This document shows positions 23,434 through 33,600 of a stretch of DNA of 64,000 nucleotides, piece after piece. Positions within the stretch are counted from its first letter, which is position 1. Every line of letters starts with the position of its first letter. The stretch comes from Adiantum capillus-veneris (Eukaryota; Streptophyta; Polypodiopsida; Polypodiales; Pteridaceae). The position numbers were made by a program, and so were the translations under genes. Below the pieces are notes generated by a model. That model was not told the origin of the DNA. It was given only the letters and a program-made list of their open reading frames with translations, and searched no databases. The stretch is taken from positions 117,910,087 through 117,974,086 of the forward strand of contig CM043947.1 of assembly GCA_014529385.2 (NCBI GenBank), in the 5' to 3' direction.

Positions 23434-23856
23434 ATGGCTAGTACGCTAGAGTCATCCACTTCTGCCTTGGGTGAGAGGTACCCTCGTTACTTTTCACAAA
23501 TATTTCACATGGTCTTTCCAGTGCTTGCATGTGAATGGGATTTGATAGGTACGCTAGCATGTGAGAGGAATTTTGAGGAGTTAGAATGGCTGATACATAT
23601 CTTGACCACGTCTAATCCATACTTAGTAGAGAGCGTTTCTCCCATTGCACAAGCCTACCCTTTTGACCAAGATGACTATAGGCGTCTAGTGACCTTCTTA
23701 GTAAACATGGGCACCTATGATGAAGAAGAAAATTTACATGACTACACGGATGACATATATGGTCTAATGGATGATGACTTTGTTTATCTCGACGACGAGG
23801 ATAGGGGTTTAGCCTTAGGGTTTCCCCCCAACCTCTACAATATCCTATTCCCTTGA
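23434..23856 (+). CDS. Accessory ORF of element G, 140 aa, unknown function
   Basis: The start is set at ATG 23434 (MASTLESSTSALGERYPRYF); the open frame begins earlier but without an ATG. The protein is intact. It has an aromatic, hydrophobic N-terminal half (SQIFHMVFPVLACEWDLIG) and a very acidic C-terminal half (YTDDIYGLMDDDFVYLDDED). No signal peptide or clear membrane helix is seen. Its position between pol and the 3' LTR is where some plant Ty3/gypsy elements carry an env-like or other extra gene. I do not recognise a family. It is the only G ORF without a break. Confidence 0.5.
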   Translation: MASTLESSTSALGERYPRYFSQIFHMVFPVLACEWDLIGTLACERNFEELEWLIHILTTSNPYLVESVSPIAQAYPFDQDDYRRLVTFLVNMGTYDEEENLHDYTDDIYGLMDDDFVYLDDEDRGLALGFPPNLYNILFP

Positions 23857-25211
23857 CTCTTTAGGGGGAGTGCAAATAATTAGGTTAGGATTCCTTATGT
23901 TTTTTGTTGTGTTCAATAAGTGTTGGTACCTTTTCCCACTAATGTGCCTTCTGGAGGTATTCCTTTTGTTTCTAAGTGTGTACAGGAGCGTGTTGCTATT
24001 GATAGGATTTGGACCTTCATGAAACCTTTCTTTCGTTCACACTTCAAATCAAGCGCGACCATCAACACAAACAAGTGTTTTATGTCCATTAGCATTGCCC
24101 TTATCTTTTTGCATCCATGTTTGTCTGCTTTGATTGTGATTGGTAGCATAATATTCAACGCATTTGCTTAGTATCAAACATTTAATTCAATGTAATGTTT
24201 TGTCATAATCACTTGTCTAGGTTTAAAAATCAAGCAGTCCGACTAAGCTAGTTTGACCAAGCTAGGTATTAGAAATCTTCTCTTAATACCATGGGGAATG
24301 CCTTCCTAATAAGCAATGGTTACTTAGGTTCTTAATCCGATTTAGGCAGCATTGTATGAAATGTACTAGGGCTTTCTAGTGGGCTTAACCCTATTGACTT
24401 TTAGCTTAAGTATTATAAAGGGAGTTTACTAATGTGATGAGCCTGGGGAGGGTGACAGTGCTATATGACCCCCCAAAGTTACAAAATTAAAATGCTGAAA
24501 ATGAACAAACAAAAAAATCAAAGTGCCACAATGTAAAATTTTAAGCTGGAAGAGAAATCCCTGCTTAAATTGGTACTTCACTCACATGTATCGCCTATGG
24601 TACTAGAGCCCTAGAGGTTCCCAGTGTGGGCGCTTTTCCTTGAAAAGCAAAAAACCCAAGGTATACAAAATAAGCACACACATCAAAATTGAATCAATTT
24701 AAAAAGACTTTGGGGGGTCAAAGAAAAGGTAATCAGTCAAGCGATGATTTCATGAGAAATTCCTTTTATCGTAGCTTAACTACAACGTCTTCTAGGTATG
24801 GCCTCTAGTCAGCCCTCGAACATCAAACACTTGGCTCTCGCGATTAAACAACTTAATTGACCAGAAAAAATTGAGAAGTTACCCATGGTATTAATTGTCG
24901 AGCGCTAGTGCCTTTTGACCGTTAAATTAGCGACCCCGGACTTGTTTAATATTTTACCTTTACATCTGTTTATGCATTTGATTATATTGCAATTTAATGT
25001 TTATTGCTGACAAATTGTCTAAAATTCTGTTACCAATCAATTTGTCTGTCTATTGCATATGATTTTTAATTGTATATGAGAATGCAATTACTGTGGCAAT
25101 GTTGTTTGATTTTGCAGTGATTGAAGAAGACTATGCACATCCATGTCGACTGCTCTCCCATCTCGACGAACGAGCTTCAACTGGATAGCTTCCGAGGACG
25201 GAATCTACATC
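23857..25211 (+). other. 3' non-coding part of element G
   Basis: No convincing gene. A frame at 23920-24171 ends in a hydrophobic segment (IALIFLHPCLSALIVIGSII), but it has no context and was not called. AT-rich otherwise. Confidence 0.5.
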
Positions 25212-25222
25212 AGGAAGGGGGG
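25212..25222 (+). promoter_or_regulatory. Polypurine tract of element G
   Basis: AGGAAGGGGGG two bases before the TG of the 3' LTR, the plus-strand primer site expected for an LTR element. Confidence 0.8.
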
Positions 25223-25224
25223 CA

Positions 25225-25787
25225 TGTTAACCCTCACGGCACACGGACACCCTATGATCTATAAACGTTGTATTATTTAGAGTCAGGTACCGGGCTTGTC
25301 GGACCAATAGGAACAGGGTAAGGGTGATTGCCGATGACAGGCGCACTCTAACTGGAATATTCAAGGAGTTAGTTGGCTAAGTATGGGCGCCCAAGTGTGA
25401 ATGGGGTGAGCTCATATAAAAGCCACTAAACCTAATTTTTACTCATTCTCTCATTGTGCAATAGAAGCTGCTCTTGCTCCATCTCCACCTTCTCCTTCAC
25501 CATCTCCTTGTGTGTGTGTGAGTGTGTGTGTATGTGTGAGAGAGAGAGAGAGAGAGTGTGAGAGTGTGTGTGTGATCGAGCGTTGCGGCGGCACGACGGC
25601 GGCGAGGCAGTTGAGAGCGGCGTAGCGGTGTCTCCCTCTTCTTCTCGGCGCGGGAATCCTTCATTCGCAACTATGCAGGAAGGTGAGTGACACACCATTC
25701 TCCCTTGTGAGCTTGTCTGTTGTATGACTGTGTACTAGGAGCCTTTGTGGCTCGCACATGGCGCGTAGCAAGTCCCTAGCCTTGACA
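25225..25787 (+). repeat. 3' LTR of element G
   Basis: 563 bases, TGTTAACCC...CTTGACA, matching the 5' LTR along its whole length. The length difference is in the GT/GA microsatellite near 25511-25570. Confidence 0.92.
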
Positions 25788-25792
25788 ATTTC
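25788..25792. repeat. Target-site duplication ATTTC, right copy of element G
   Basis: Same five bases as 12597-12601. Confidence 0.9.
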
Positions 25793-26025
25793 TTTGTTGA
25801 ATGCCCTTCTCATCATTGTCGATAGCAGAGGTCACAACAAAGTGTGTTGGATCCTTCGCACCTTGTGCATTATTCTTCTCAGCTTCCTCTTGCTTGTCTT
25901 TTGGAGCTGGATCTCTCGCATGTTCATCAACCATTTCGTCTTCGTTCTTGTCTTTGATTTGAACATCTTTAATATGCCTATCTATTGTGTCGCCTCGTGC
26001 AGAGGGCACGTCACTCGCTTGAAAG
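25788..26025 (-). pseudogene. Host exon, part upstream of the element G insertion
   Basis: On the minus strand, after an acceptor (GGCAG at about 26030-26026), a frame reads through an acidic, Asp/Lys/Glu-rich stretch (DRHIKDVQIKDKNEDEMVDE) and reaches AIDNDEKGIQQRN exactly at the insertion point. The frame continues at 12601-12510 into a transmembrane helix. Upstream exons could not be defined. The stretch DDHCQPRVLALVLELAILL at about 26300-26260 on the same strand may be one. Confidence 0.5.
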
Positions 26026-26200
26026 CTGCCAAAGTGAAAAAAAAGCACCACGTGGCGAGGAGGGGTTGAAATCGCTCCTTGCTTTTGTATAGTATGTATG
26101 TATATACACAACACACACATGCACACACATAGCTTGTCTCGTGCGTTGTCTATCTGTAGATCTATGTCTCTCTCTCTCTCTATAGATCTATGTCGCGTTC

Positions 26201-26202
<2 letters not shown>

Positions 26203-26251
<49 letters not shown>
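26203..26251. repeat. (CT)n microsatellite
   Basis: About 24 CT units. Confidence 0.95.
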
Positions 26252-26254
<3 letters not shown>

Positions 26255-26377
26255 CAAAAGGATTGCTAACTCCAAGACCAAGGCCAATACCCTTGGCTGG
26301 CAATGATCATCCTCCAATGCAATCACATAAGTTTCGTGGAAAAATCATTTTTTCAAAGATACAAATTGCTTTTCTTT

Positions 26378-26522
26378 AATTTTCCAAGAGGAAAATTAGG
26401 TTTATTTTGCAGGTTTTCACACTATTTTTCTCTATTTTGGGGCGGAATTAGGTTTAATTTTCCAAGAGGAAAATTAGGTTTATTTTGCAGGTTTTCACAC
26501 TATTTTTCTCTATTTTGGGGCG
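26378..26522 (+). repeat. Tandem duplication of a 78-base unit (about 1.9 copies)
   Basis: AATTTTCCAAGAGGAAAATT starts at 26378 and again at 26456. The two units are identical up to the GGGGCG at the end of the second. Confidence 0.9.
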
Positions 26523-26529
26523 AAATTTC

Positions 26530-26832
26530 TCCTTTTTCCCTTTCCCTCAACCGGCATTTTTGAAATTGAAAACAACAATATATTAAGCTGAGACACATTT
26601 TCACAACATTGAATCGATGACCCGCCTTGAACGATCGTTGCCGTGAGAATTGTAGCAGCAGGAAATACCACATGTCCCCATGCATAACCCCTTTTTTCTT
26701 GCCTATGTTAGGAGTTCAAGATGTGAAAAGTTGGGAAGCTAAAAAGCATGGATGGTCATGTTGGAGCTCTCAACATTGTAGCATCCGCTGACTGGCCGAA
26801 AAAAGATGAAGAAAGTGTGGAGACAGATGTGG

Positions 26833-26884
<52 letters not shown>

Positions 26885-27243
26885 GTGTGGAGGGCCGCAT
26901 GCAAAAAATGAGGTCGTCAGGATCAAGGGTGGCAGACACGCAGCGATAGAGGAGTATGTGGCTCAGCAAGCACTTGTGGCGAGTGGGACATGTATTGGAT
27001 CCAGAGTCTTTGCATCCTGGACAACAGAGGATTGACGTTGTATAAGGGTGTGGGGCTCGTGGCAGATTAGCTTTTGGCAGTCCCGGGGGTGTTGATAGAG
27101 GAGACTACATGAGGCTTGTTGCGGCAACATTTAAGAAGTTGTACATGAAGTAAGTGGTGGATTGTGTTCATTGGTGAGGGGACGGCCGGGGGTGGGGGAA
27201 GGAGGGGGGGGAGGGGGGGCATTCTCTGTCAAGCGCAAAGGCC
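26530..27243. other. Low-information stretch with possible host exons
   Basis: Contains a (CT)n tract at 26833-26881 and G-rich runs at 27180-27220. Plus-strand 26748-27035 is open through the microsatellite, but the frame is carried by simple repeat. No family is recognised on either strand. Confidence 0.4.
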
Positions 27244-27244
27244 A

Positions 27245-27248
27245 ATGG

Positions 27249-27285
<37 letters not shown>

Positions 27286-27333
27286 AAACAGAAGTAGACA
27301 CATACACTCCTTAACAGGATTGAATGAGATTGG

Positions 27334-27406
<73 letters not shown>

Positions 27407-27438
27407 ACACACACAGAGCTGCAACAAATAAGGAAGAC

Positions 27439-27507
<69 letters not shown>

Positions 27508-27510
27508 GTT
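27245..27510. repeat. Compound microsatellite (CT)n, (CA)n, (CT)n, (CA)n
   Basis: CT at about 27250-27282, 27333-27370 and 27440-27484; CA at 27370-27413 and 27485-27507. The unit is thus CT-tract plus CA-tract, present twice in the same order. Confidence 0.95.
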
Positions 27511-27539
27511 TGAGGCGATCCAACTTATCGAAGCATGAC

Positions 27540-28317
27540 ACATCTCGCTGCTCATTATTTTCCCAAGCTACGAAGTAGAGCCACCCTTTACAAAAACAAA
27601 AGTAATCACCCTTCAAAATTGAAGGTGGAATGAAACTCTACGACCTTGTTAAAGAGTTTAAATTATACACACATAAAGAGACACACACACACACACATAT
27701 ATATATAATATAATATAATACAATACTATATATATAGTACTAAATATTGTGACTTTTTGATAGAATTGAAAAGTCAAAACTAAGTCAATTCATTTTCTAC
27801 CATCACAGTAGTTGCTACTTACTTAGTACTTGCTACTTACTTTTCACTTTTAAATTTCAAACCAAATGACCTTGAGAGTGTCACTTACCCTTCACATTTA
27901 CATTTCAAACAAAATGTTTCCTAAGGTTCTTGTAATGAAGGAGAGAGTGACACATGGATGCCCTCTCCTTCTTTGAAAATTTTAAGCTCAATTATATATA
28001 GTATAGATAGAAGTATAGATAGGCACGCTACTTTAAATAGTTAGTCTTCATGTGTTTCCAAAGAATGGTTTGTTGACCTATAAAGAGGCTTGTAAATATA
28101 AACCCTACTAACAAAATTCACAAAACACCTTGCCTCCTTATATGCTTCACCGAACTGTCAAACTGGTGGGGAGGGGGGCAAATATATCTCAACCCTCCAT
28201 CCACTCTACTTTCCTAAGAGAAATTCGTGCTTGCAATTGTTGATTGTTGCACATGTCAGCACGCTAAATCCATAGCTTGAGCCTCCAATGAGTTACTCGC
28301 AAGTTAGCCATCGAAAG
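27540..28317. other. No gene recognised; AT-rich
   Basis: (CA)n at 27680-27697 next to a TATATA/TAATA-rich stretch, and short repeats of TTGCTACTTACTTA (about 27810-27840). No coding signal. Confidence 0.5.
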
Positions 28318-28319
28318 TA

Positions 28320-29180
28320 GGGTAAAGGGGCCAATATAAGGCCACTTAAAACATGGGGACCAACAGATGGACATTCAATTTGAATGATCTGGATTAAATG
28401 ATGAGATGGACCAGTGACGCCTAACGGCCCGTCTGTTGATGAGGCCAACACCGAGACATGATATATATATGTGATGGTAGTCACAAGATAAACCAAAGTC
28501 GCTTGCCAATCCAGTGGGAGTGACAATGCATTCCAATCAACTTATCTCAAATACTGAAGGTGATCAGAATCACAAACTTGATCTTGTCAACCATGTTGTT
28601 CATGTTTTAGGCACTATGACTAACTCTGTTAGCTTGCTCAAACGAAAGAAAAAGAAAAAATAAAATTAAAGATATTGGCAAGCATCTTTTGCTCGGCATT
28701 ATATTTCTTCGACATTGGCTTGGTGGTCAAGGAAGGTGTTATGGTAGGGCTAACTCCTCGTTGGCACCCTCGAATCCACCTAGGTTCTTTTATGGTAGTT
28801 GGTCTTTGGGGTGGCACCCTTCATCAACCTAGGTTCTTTTATGGTAGTTGATGTTTAGGGTGGCATCCTTTCATCAGTCGATATATTTGATATGTATGAT
28901 TGGATGTGGTAGAGTGGTGGTTGTTGATGCCATGGTTCGGATCGAGCATGGCTTTCTATGTAACTTTTTTTGTTTTTAATACATTTATCACTCACAATTT
29001 GTGAGTTCGAGAAGAAAATAGGATTGACAATTTTCAATGAAATTGATACTAAAAGATAGATCATATCATGCTCTTGCCATTCCCAATGCTATCCCAATCA
29101 CAATTCTCATATATTTTGGTAGTATTTTCCATTTCATTTTAAGGTGGCCTTGTTTTGGTCCGTTATTGGCCCCTTTACCC
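28320..29180. mobile_element. Non-autonomous inverted-repeat DNA element with TA duplication, about 0.86 kb
   Basis: The left end GGGTAAAGGGGCCAATA (28320-28336) is repeated exactly, inverted, at the right end (29164-29180). TA flanks both sides (28318-28319 and 29181-29182). The similarity resumes inside both ends with AAGGCCACTTAAAA (left) and its counterpart on the right, offset by about 11 bases. No transposase ORF is present. A TA duplication fits Tc1/mariner-type transposition, but the TIR is not the Stowaway consensus; a three-base TTA/TAA (Harbinger) reading is not supported. Confidence 0.7.
28755..28880 (+). repeat. About 2.5 tandem copies of a 50-base unit
   Basis: GGCACCCT...CACCTAGGTTCTTTTATGG starts at about 28763 and 28813, with a partial third GGCATCCTTTCATCAG at 28862. 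It lies inside the TA-flanked element. Confidence 0.8.
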
Positions 29181-29182
29181 TA

Positions 29183-29507
29183 TTGACACCTCAATGGTCA
29201 TAATGCGCAACTCCTGCATTGTCACATTTGTCAACAGTGCACACTTATGGCCTCTAAATAGTCCCCTCCTCTTGACTCTTGATGCCCCCCCTCTCCCATG
29301 ACCATTGTCGTGCACAAACGATAATCAACATTCCCGGCCGCCGCCGTATTCCCTACACCATACATGTCACTCAGATGTAAAAATTGACTCGTAATTTTTT
29401 ATTATTTTGTAAGTAGAGAAGGGAAAAATGATAATATGCCCTTCCTCATAGAAGGCAACACTTCCCCTTGCCTGTTTTTTTGAAGGAATAGGGATCCCAT
29501 ATTATTG

Positions 29508-29545
<38 letters not shown>

Positions 29546-30017
29546 CTCCCTAGATTGCCCTCCAATATTTTTTTCAAAATTATTGCTACATCCACAGTCG
29601 ATGCTACAGATGACAGAGAGACTGGACGAAGTAACGACAATTTCCAGCCAACCCAGGCTAATTGTAGATTCTGTAGACAGTACAAGCACAGCATTAGCCG
29701 CTTCCATTTATTCCACGATGAGGCAAATCTCTGAACAAGTTGTACCAAAGCAGGAGCCTTCAGTCTACATACAAAAGGGCTCGCTATTATGAGTATATCC
29801 TCTCTCTTACAGCTGCTGCGGGCAACCCCAAGAGCAACAAGCGCTCACTGCCTCGGCAACTCGCTGCGAAATGTAGGATTCAAACCTCTACATGTCTACA
29901 TGGGTTTTTGAGTGTGCAATAGATTATGCCACTCATGTCAATAAGTATTTGGTATCATCACATAAAGGTATCATCACATAGCACACCCCTTTTACACACC
30001 AATATAAGCCACCATGG
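29183..30017. other. No gene recognised between the inverted-repeat element and the expansin gene
   Basis: A (GA)n tract lies at 29513-29542. A plus-strand frame at 29583-29792 (MTERLDEVTTISSQPRLIVD) has amino-acid content like a real helical protein but no recognised family, start context or partner exons. Confidence 0.4.
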
Positions 30018-31003
30018 CTAAAATTGCTCGCCGCTGAAGGTCTGACCAAAGTGCCAATCCGCAGGAGCGGCATCGAAAGAGGTGAGTGTGCGGCCATCGC
30101 TTGTGGTGACTTGAAAGGACAAGCTCTGACCATCAAGATAAGCATTGCTTTGCCAGTTTTGCCCCCAATTTCTTGACATGGGTTGCCACCCGGTGTGCGC
30201 ACCCTTGATGGAGATAGCCTGGACATCCCCAACACCACCTACATTGGTGACCAGGACAAGGTTGAAGTAAGAGTGACCATTAATGGTGAAGTGTATGCCA
30301 CCTTTCTTTGTACACAGGACGCGGCGGTAGAGGACGGGGACAATCCCTCCGCTGTACACACCAATCTTCTGAAATGCTGGTTGAGCCATGTCGAAATGGG
30401 CCAGAGGCGGATTGCACCAACCACCAGCATTGCTGGACAGTGCATTATTTGGGGGGCAAAAGTTAGTGGCAGTGATTGTTACAGAGGTCCCTGCCAAGCA
30501 CCACTTGGGATCGGTGGCAATATTACATTTGATCTCGAAACAAGCACCGCAACTGAGACCAGCATTGAAGAGCGCCGTGCTCAATGCTGCGGTGTTAGTT
30601 CCGTAGCCGGAGGTGTAGAGGTCTCCATAGCCACAAGCACCACCTGGAAGAGGTACAAGAAATTATGAGAGAGTTAATGGGAATTGATGAATCAAAGGGT
30701 GTCAGATGCACCATCTGGTTTCATCATTAATGATATTCATTCTGATTACCTGTACTTAGCAGTGTACATGTGTATGCGTGTGTGTGTGTTTCCAGTATGG
30801 CTTGCTTGCAAGGATTAATGCTTACCCATGGTGCCGGAGGCATCGCTACCGCCGTAGAAAGTGGCGTGGGCATCGCTCCATTGACCACCGGCCTGGCCAG
30901 CGCCATTGTAAGAGGCGGAGGCGAGGGTGGACATGCAAAGAAGCAGGGCGGCAAACATATTCAAGGTGGGCAGGGTAGGGAGCTGGTGGAGTGGGGAAGC
31001 CAT
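30018..31003 (-). CDS. EXPA: Alpha-expansin (cell-wall loosening protein), two exons
   Basis: Exon 1 is 31003-30826 (ATG at 31003-31001), the intron is 30825-30644 (GTAAGC...TTCCAG), and exon 2 is 30643-30018 ending in TAG. The joined length is 804 bases, 267 residues, normal for the family. The first 35 or so residues form a signal peptide ([14 protein letters not shown]), so the product is secreted to the wall. Family marks: [17 protein letters not shown], the conserved cysteines of the GH45-like domain ([21 protein letters not shown]), the alpha-type insertion before the HFD motif ([16 protein letters not shown]), and a C-terminal grass-allergen-like binding domain with conserved tryptophans ([15 protein letters not shown]) ending [15 protein letters not shown]. 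Expansins loosen cellulose-hemicellulose contacts without hydrolysis. The gene looks intact. Confidence 0.95.
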
Positions 31004-31080
31004 GTAAGTGTGGGGCAATTGCGCTTTGGATGAAGGAGGAGGAGGAGGAGGCTCTGTTTGAAACGCATGGGGGAGAACGT

Positions 31081-31088
31081 ATATATAA
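31081..31088 (-). promoter_or_regulatory. TATA box of the expansin gene
   Basis: TTATATAT on the minus strand lies about 78 bases upstream of the expansin ATG, leaving a short 5' untranslated region. Confidence 0.6.
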
Positions 31089-31829
31089 GCAAAATGAGGG
31101 GTTGTGCAGGGATTGCAGGCTTGGCCGGTGAGTTAGTTAGAAGCGCGCCATGGGAGGGGGAAGGGGGGGTGGGGGTACTGTTGCTGTCAGGTTGGAGCGG
31201 GGTAACATGCAGGGGAGATGATAAACAAAGGAGAGAGTGGGCTGAGGCCGGGGGCACATGCACCACTTTGCTTATCAACCTTAAAAAAATTTGGGTCTTT
31301 CTCTGTCGCCACCAAGGCTTGCTTCTCTTCCCGATTGCGACCGTCGGTTCTTCCCACCCCTTCTCGAGTCTCGACGTCAAGCTCCCGCTGGGCCGCTGCC
31401 GTCTCCGCCTCTCCCTAGGCCAGCTGTCCGCCCCTCATTCCTCCTCCTTTTTTAACTATTATCTCCCATGCTTCTGCCCTTGTTCAGGCTTTCCTTGTCC
31501 TTCACTTTGTGCAATGGTTCTGCCTTGAATCTTGACTGAAGTTGATTCACCTCATTCACTCCTAGCCTACGGACACGTGGTACCCTTTTGTGACATGGCA
31601 TATTTCGCTTTCCCAACGAGAGGCCAGCCGCCAGAAAAACAAGGTGTAGCCTGCTGAGCACTAAGTGACACCGTGCATTTATTGAAGAGTGAGAAGTCTA
31701 CGCACGAAAGCCGAGGGTGATCGCAACCCCACAAGTCATTAAAAAACTAAACCCGGACACGAATTAAACTTCAAAAACATGGGCAGCGTGTGGTAGCTCA
31801 CAACATAGCCTCATAAAAACGAGTTGGTG
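31089..31829. other. Upstream region of the expansin gene, no other gene seen
   Basis: Presumed promoter region on the minus strand. Open frames on both strands here are C/G-rich shadows without family resemblance. Confidence 0.4.
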
Positions 31830-32112
31830 TGCGTGCAAGCGAGATGGTTAGGTCAAGTGACACAAAAGCCGAAGCGCGAGGTTGCGAGTTCAAATCCGGG
31901 TCACAAAGGGGGGTGACAGAGTCCCTGTTCCGCCTTGTTTTTTGCGCTGGCCAAGTTTAGTGCGCCTTGAGATCCCACTAGTTAACCTAGACCGTCGATC
32001 CCATCACTGTTCCACATTAAATGCTAGGTGTTACTTAGTTAAGGAGGTGCTACCTTGGTTGGTTGAGCACTTGTTCTCCGTGACTCGGATCATGGGTTGA
32101 ATGTCGAGTCGA
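31830..32112 (+). mobile_element. tRNA-derived SINE-like sequence with two pol III-type box pairs
   Basis: At 31840-31910, GCGAGATGGTTAGGTCA resembles an A box and GAGTTCAAATCC a B box about 40 bases later, as in tRNA-related SINEs. The cloverleaf itself cannot be drawn, so this is not a working tRNA gene. At about 32045-32105 a second tRNA-like arrangement follows (TTGGTTGGTTGAGC, then ATGGGTTGAATGTC). Together they could be a composite SINE or two independent tRNA fossils. Confidence 0.35.
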
Positions 32113-32241
32113 AGTGACCTTGGTAGCACTCACAGACGCCCATTGTTTCACCACGCACAGGAAAGTATGTTCTACCATTAAAAAAAAGGCGAGGAAATGG
32201 TCCCTACATGGACGAGTCCACTCCCTTCGAAACAGGAGTTG

Positions 32242-32245
<4 letters not shown>

Positions 32246-32323
<78 letters not shown>
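32246..32323. repeat. (GA)n microsatellite
   Basis: About 38 GA units. Confidence 0.95.
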
Positions 32324-32325
<2 letters not shown>

Positions 32326-32452
32326 ATCCCCTTATTGTTTGTATTAACTAACTGAAAAAGGAAATCCCTCTTTACACACACTCAAAAAACCTCCACATCA
32401 ACACTACTTCTCTCTCAGAAGGAAGGAAGTGCCAACAAACAATGTTTATAAA

Positions 32453-32455
32453 TGT

Positions 32456-32502
<47 letters not shown>

Positions 32503-32780
32503 GTGGGAGAAAGAGAGAAAAACATCATGTATCAGAGCATGTAATACTTACATATATTGTTTAGAAGTGTGCTCAACAACAACATAGCTACAAGTGTAGC
32601 CTTCAACAATCTAGCTTTCCCTACAACCTCTCTTCTCATGGTACCTCTACCTCTCTTTACAGTTTTGGTTACACCGACAACCTCTCTCCCTCTCTTAGAG
32701 ATTTTTAGACTCTTCTCACATGTGTCAATATGAGCTGGCCAATTGTCTTCGATTCGCATGGTTAGAAGAAGAACGATATA

Positions 32781-32828
<48 letters not shown>
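32453..32828. repeat. (GT)n-(GA)n tract (32453-32501) and (CA)n tract (32784-32828)
   Basis: A GT run passes directly into a GA run. About 280 bases later there is a CA run. The bases between show no gene. Confidence 0.9.
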
Positions 32829-32831
<3 letters not shown>

Positions 32832-33175
32832 TGGTAATACATATCTTTTTGACCTATTAAAAGAGCTAACTCCTCTCAGCCATTGGTCTCGTTTGAGTAT
32901 AGCATTTCATATAGTCTACCTTGTGTTTTTAACCTTGTCAATAGCCAGTCTCCTCTTAAAGCGCACATAGAAGGTGGCTTAAAGCCAAAGCACTGCTTGT
33001 CGATCTGTAAGCCGAGGAGGTCAGAAAGACCTGACTGCTTGTCGAAGCACTCTCCTTCAAGCCCGAGACTACCAACCAAGCTCATTTTTTTAGAGCCCTT
33101 AAGGTCAAACAAAGAAGGGATTTTATAACAACAATTGGGGAGGAGGGGGGAAACATAATCCGACACTAGAATGAT

Positions 33176-33600
33176 ATGGTCAGACTTATGCTTAACCATC
33201 TTCTTCATATAATCCGTAAGACTGAAGACTACTCCCAGGCGGTCACAGACATGAAAGCACAATTGCTTGGCAAGGTAAAGTGCAACATGTTACCTATTGA
33301 AGCGAAAGCCTTGGAGAGGCCTATATCATACAGTGAATGTTGGATTTCCATAAAGGCAATGGGGAAGGAAAAGACCCCTAGGTGAATTGGGCTGACAACT
33401 GAATTCTTCAAGGAGTTTTGGGAAGATCTCAAAATCCCATTAACGTGGTTAGTGAACAAGGCTATGTTAAAGGGACAGATGGATACCAGCTTGAAAAAAG
33501 GTCAGATCAAGCATACTCCCAAATTAGTTTGATCCTCCCTCCTAAAACACTGTCGCTCGATTTCTATGATGGCATTATCTTACAAGACCATAGCTAAAAT
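33176..33600 (+). pseudogene. LINE (L1-type) reverse-transcriptase fragment, cut by element Y
   Basis: The plus-strand frame reads KAMGKEKTPR, a stop, then IGLTTEFFKEFWEDLK, PLTWLVNKAMLKGQM, LKKGQIKHTPK and SYKTIAK. This is the order of the N-terminal reverse-transcriptase blocks of plant L1 LINEs (the segment before the catalytic YADD). At least two in-frame stops are present. The reading breaks off at the start of the Y 5' LTR (33601), so Y inserted into this LINE. The catalytic domain and tail are not found on the far side. Confidence 0.65.

Larger units (their letters stand above)
12602..25787 (+). mobile_element. Element G: complete Ty3/gypsy LTR retrotransposon, about 13.2 kb
   Basis: Near-identical LTRs (12602-13156 and 25225-25787) begin TGTTAACCC and end CTTGACA. 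They are flanked by a perfect 5-base target duplication. A tRNA-Asp-like primer site follows the 5' LTR and a polypurine tract precedes the 3' LTR. The internal order gag, protease, reverse transcriptase, RNase H, integrase is that of Ty3/gypsy. There is no chromodomain. The primer site and large size suit the Tat/Athila branch (inference). Extra parts are a second retropepsin-like domain after integrase and a small ORF before the 3' LTR. The coding frames carry several stops and shifts, so this copy is not autonomous. Insertion split a host exon on the minus strand. Confidence 0.92.

Noticed and set aside
23920-24171. env-like protein of element G
   Set aside because: The frame has a hydrophobic end, but no signal peptide, cysteine pattern or start context supports it.
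29583-29792. Plus-strand ORF resembling a helical protein
   Set aside because: No family, no supporting exons, and a competing open frame on the other strand.
31840-31910. Functional tRNA gene
   Set aside because: A- and B-box-like words are present, but the T-stem and acceptor stem do not pair; reported as SINE-like instead.
32876-33262. Minus-strand ORF with an SDH-like word, considered as an L1 endonuclease
   Set aside because: The reverse-transcriptase reading of the adjacent LINE is on the plus strand, and no other endonuclease motif is present.
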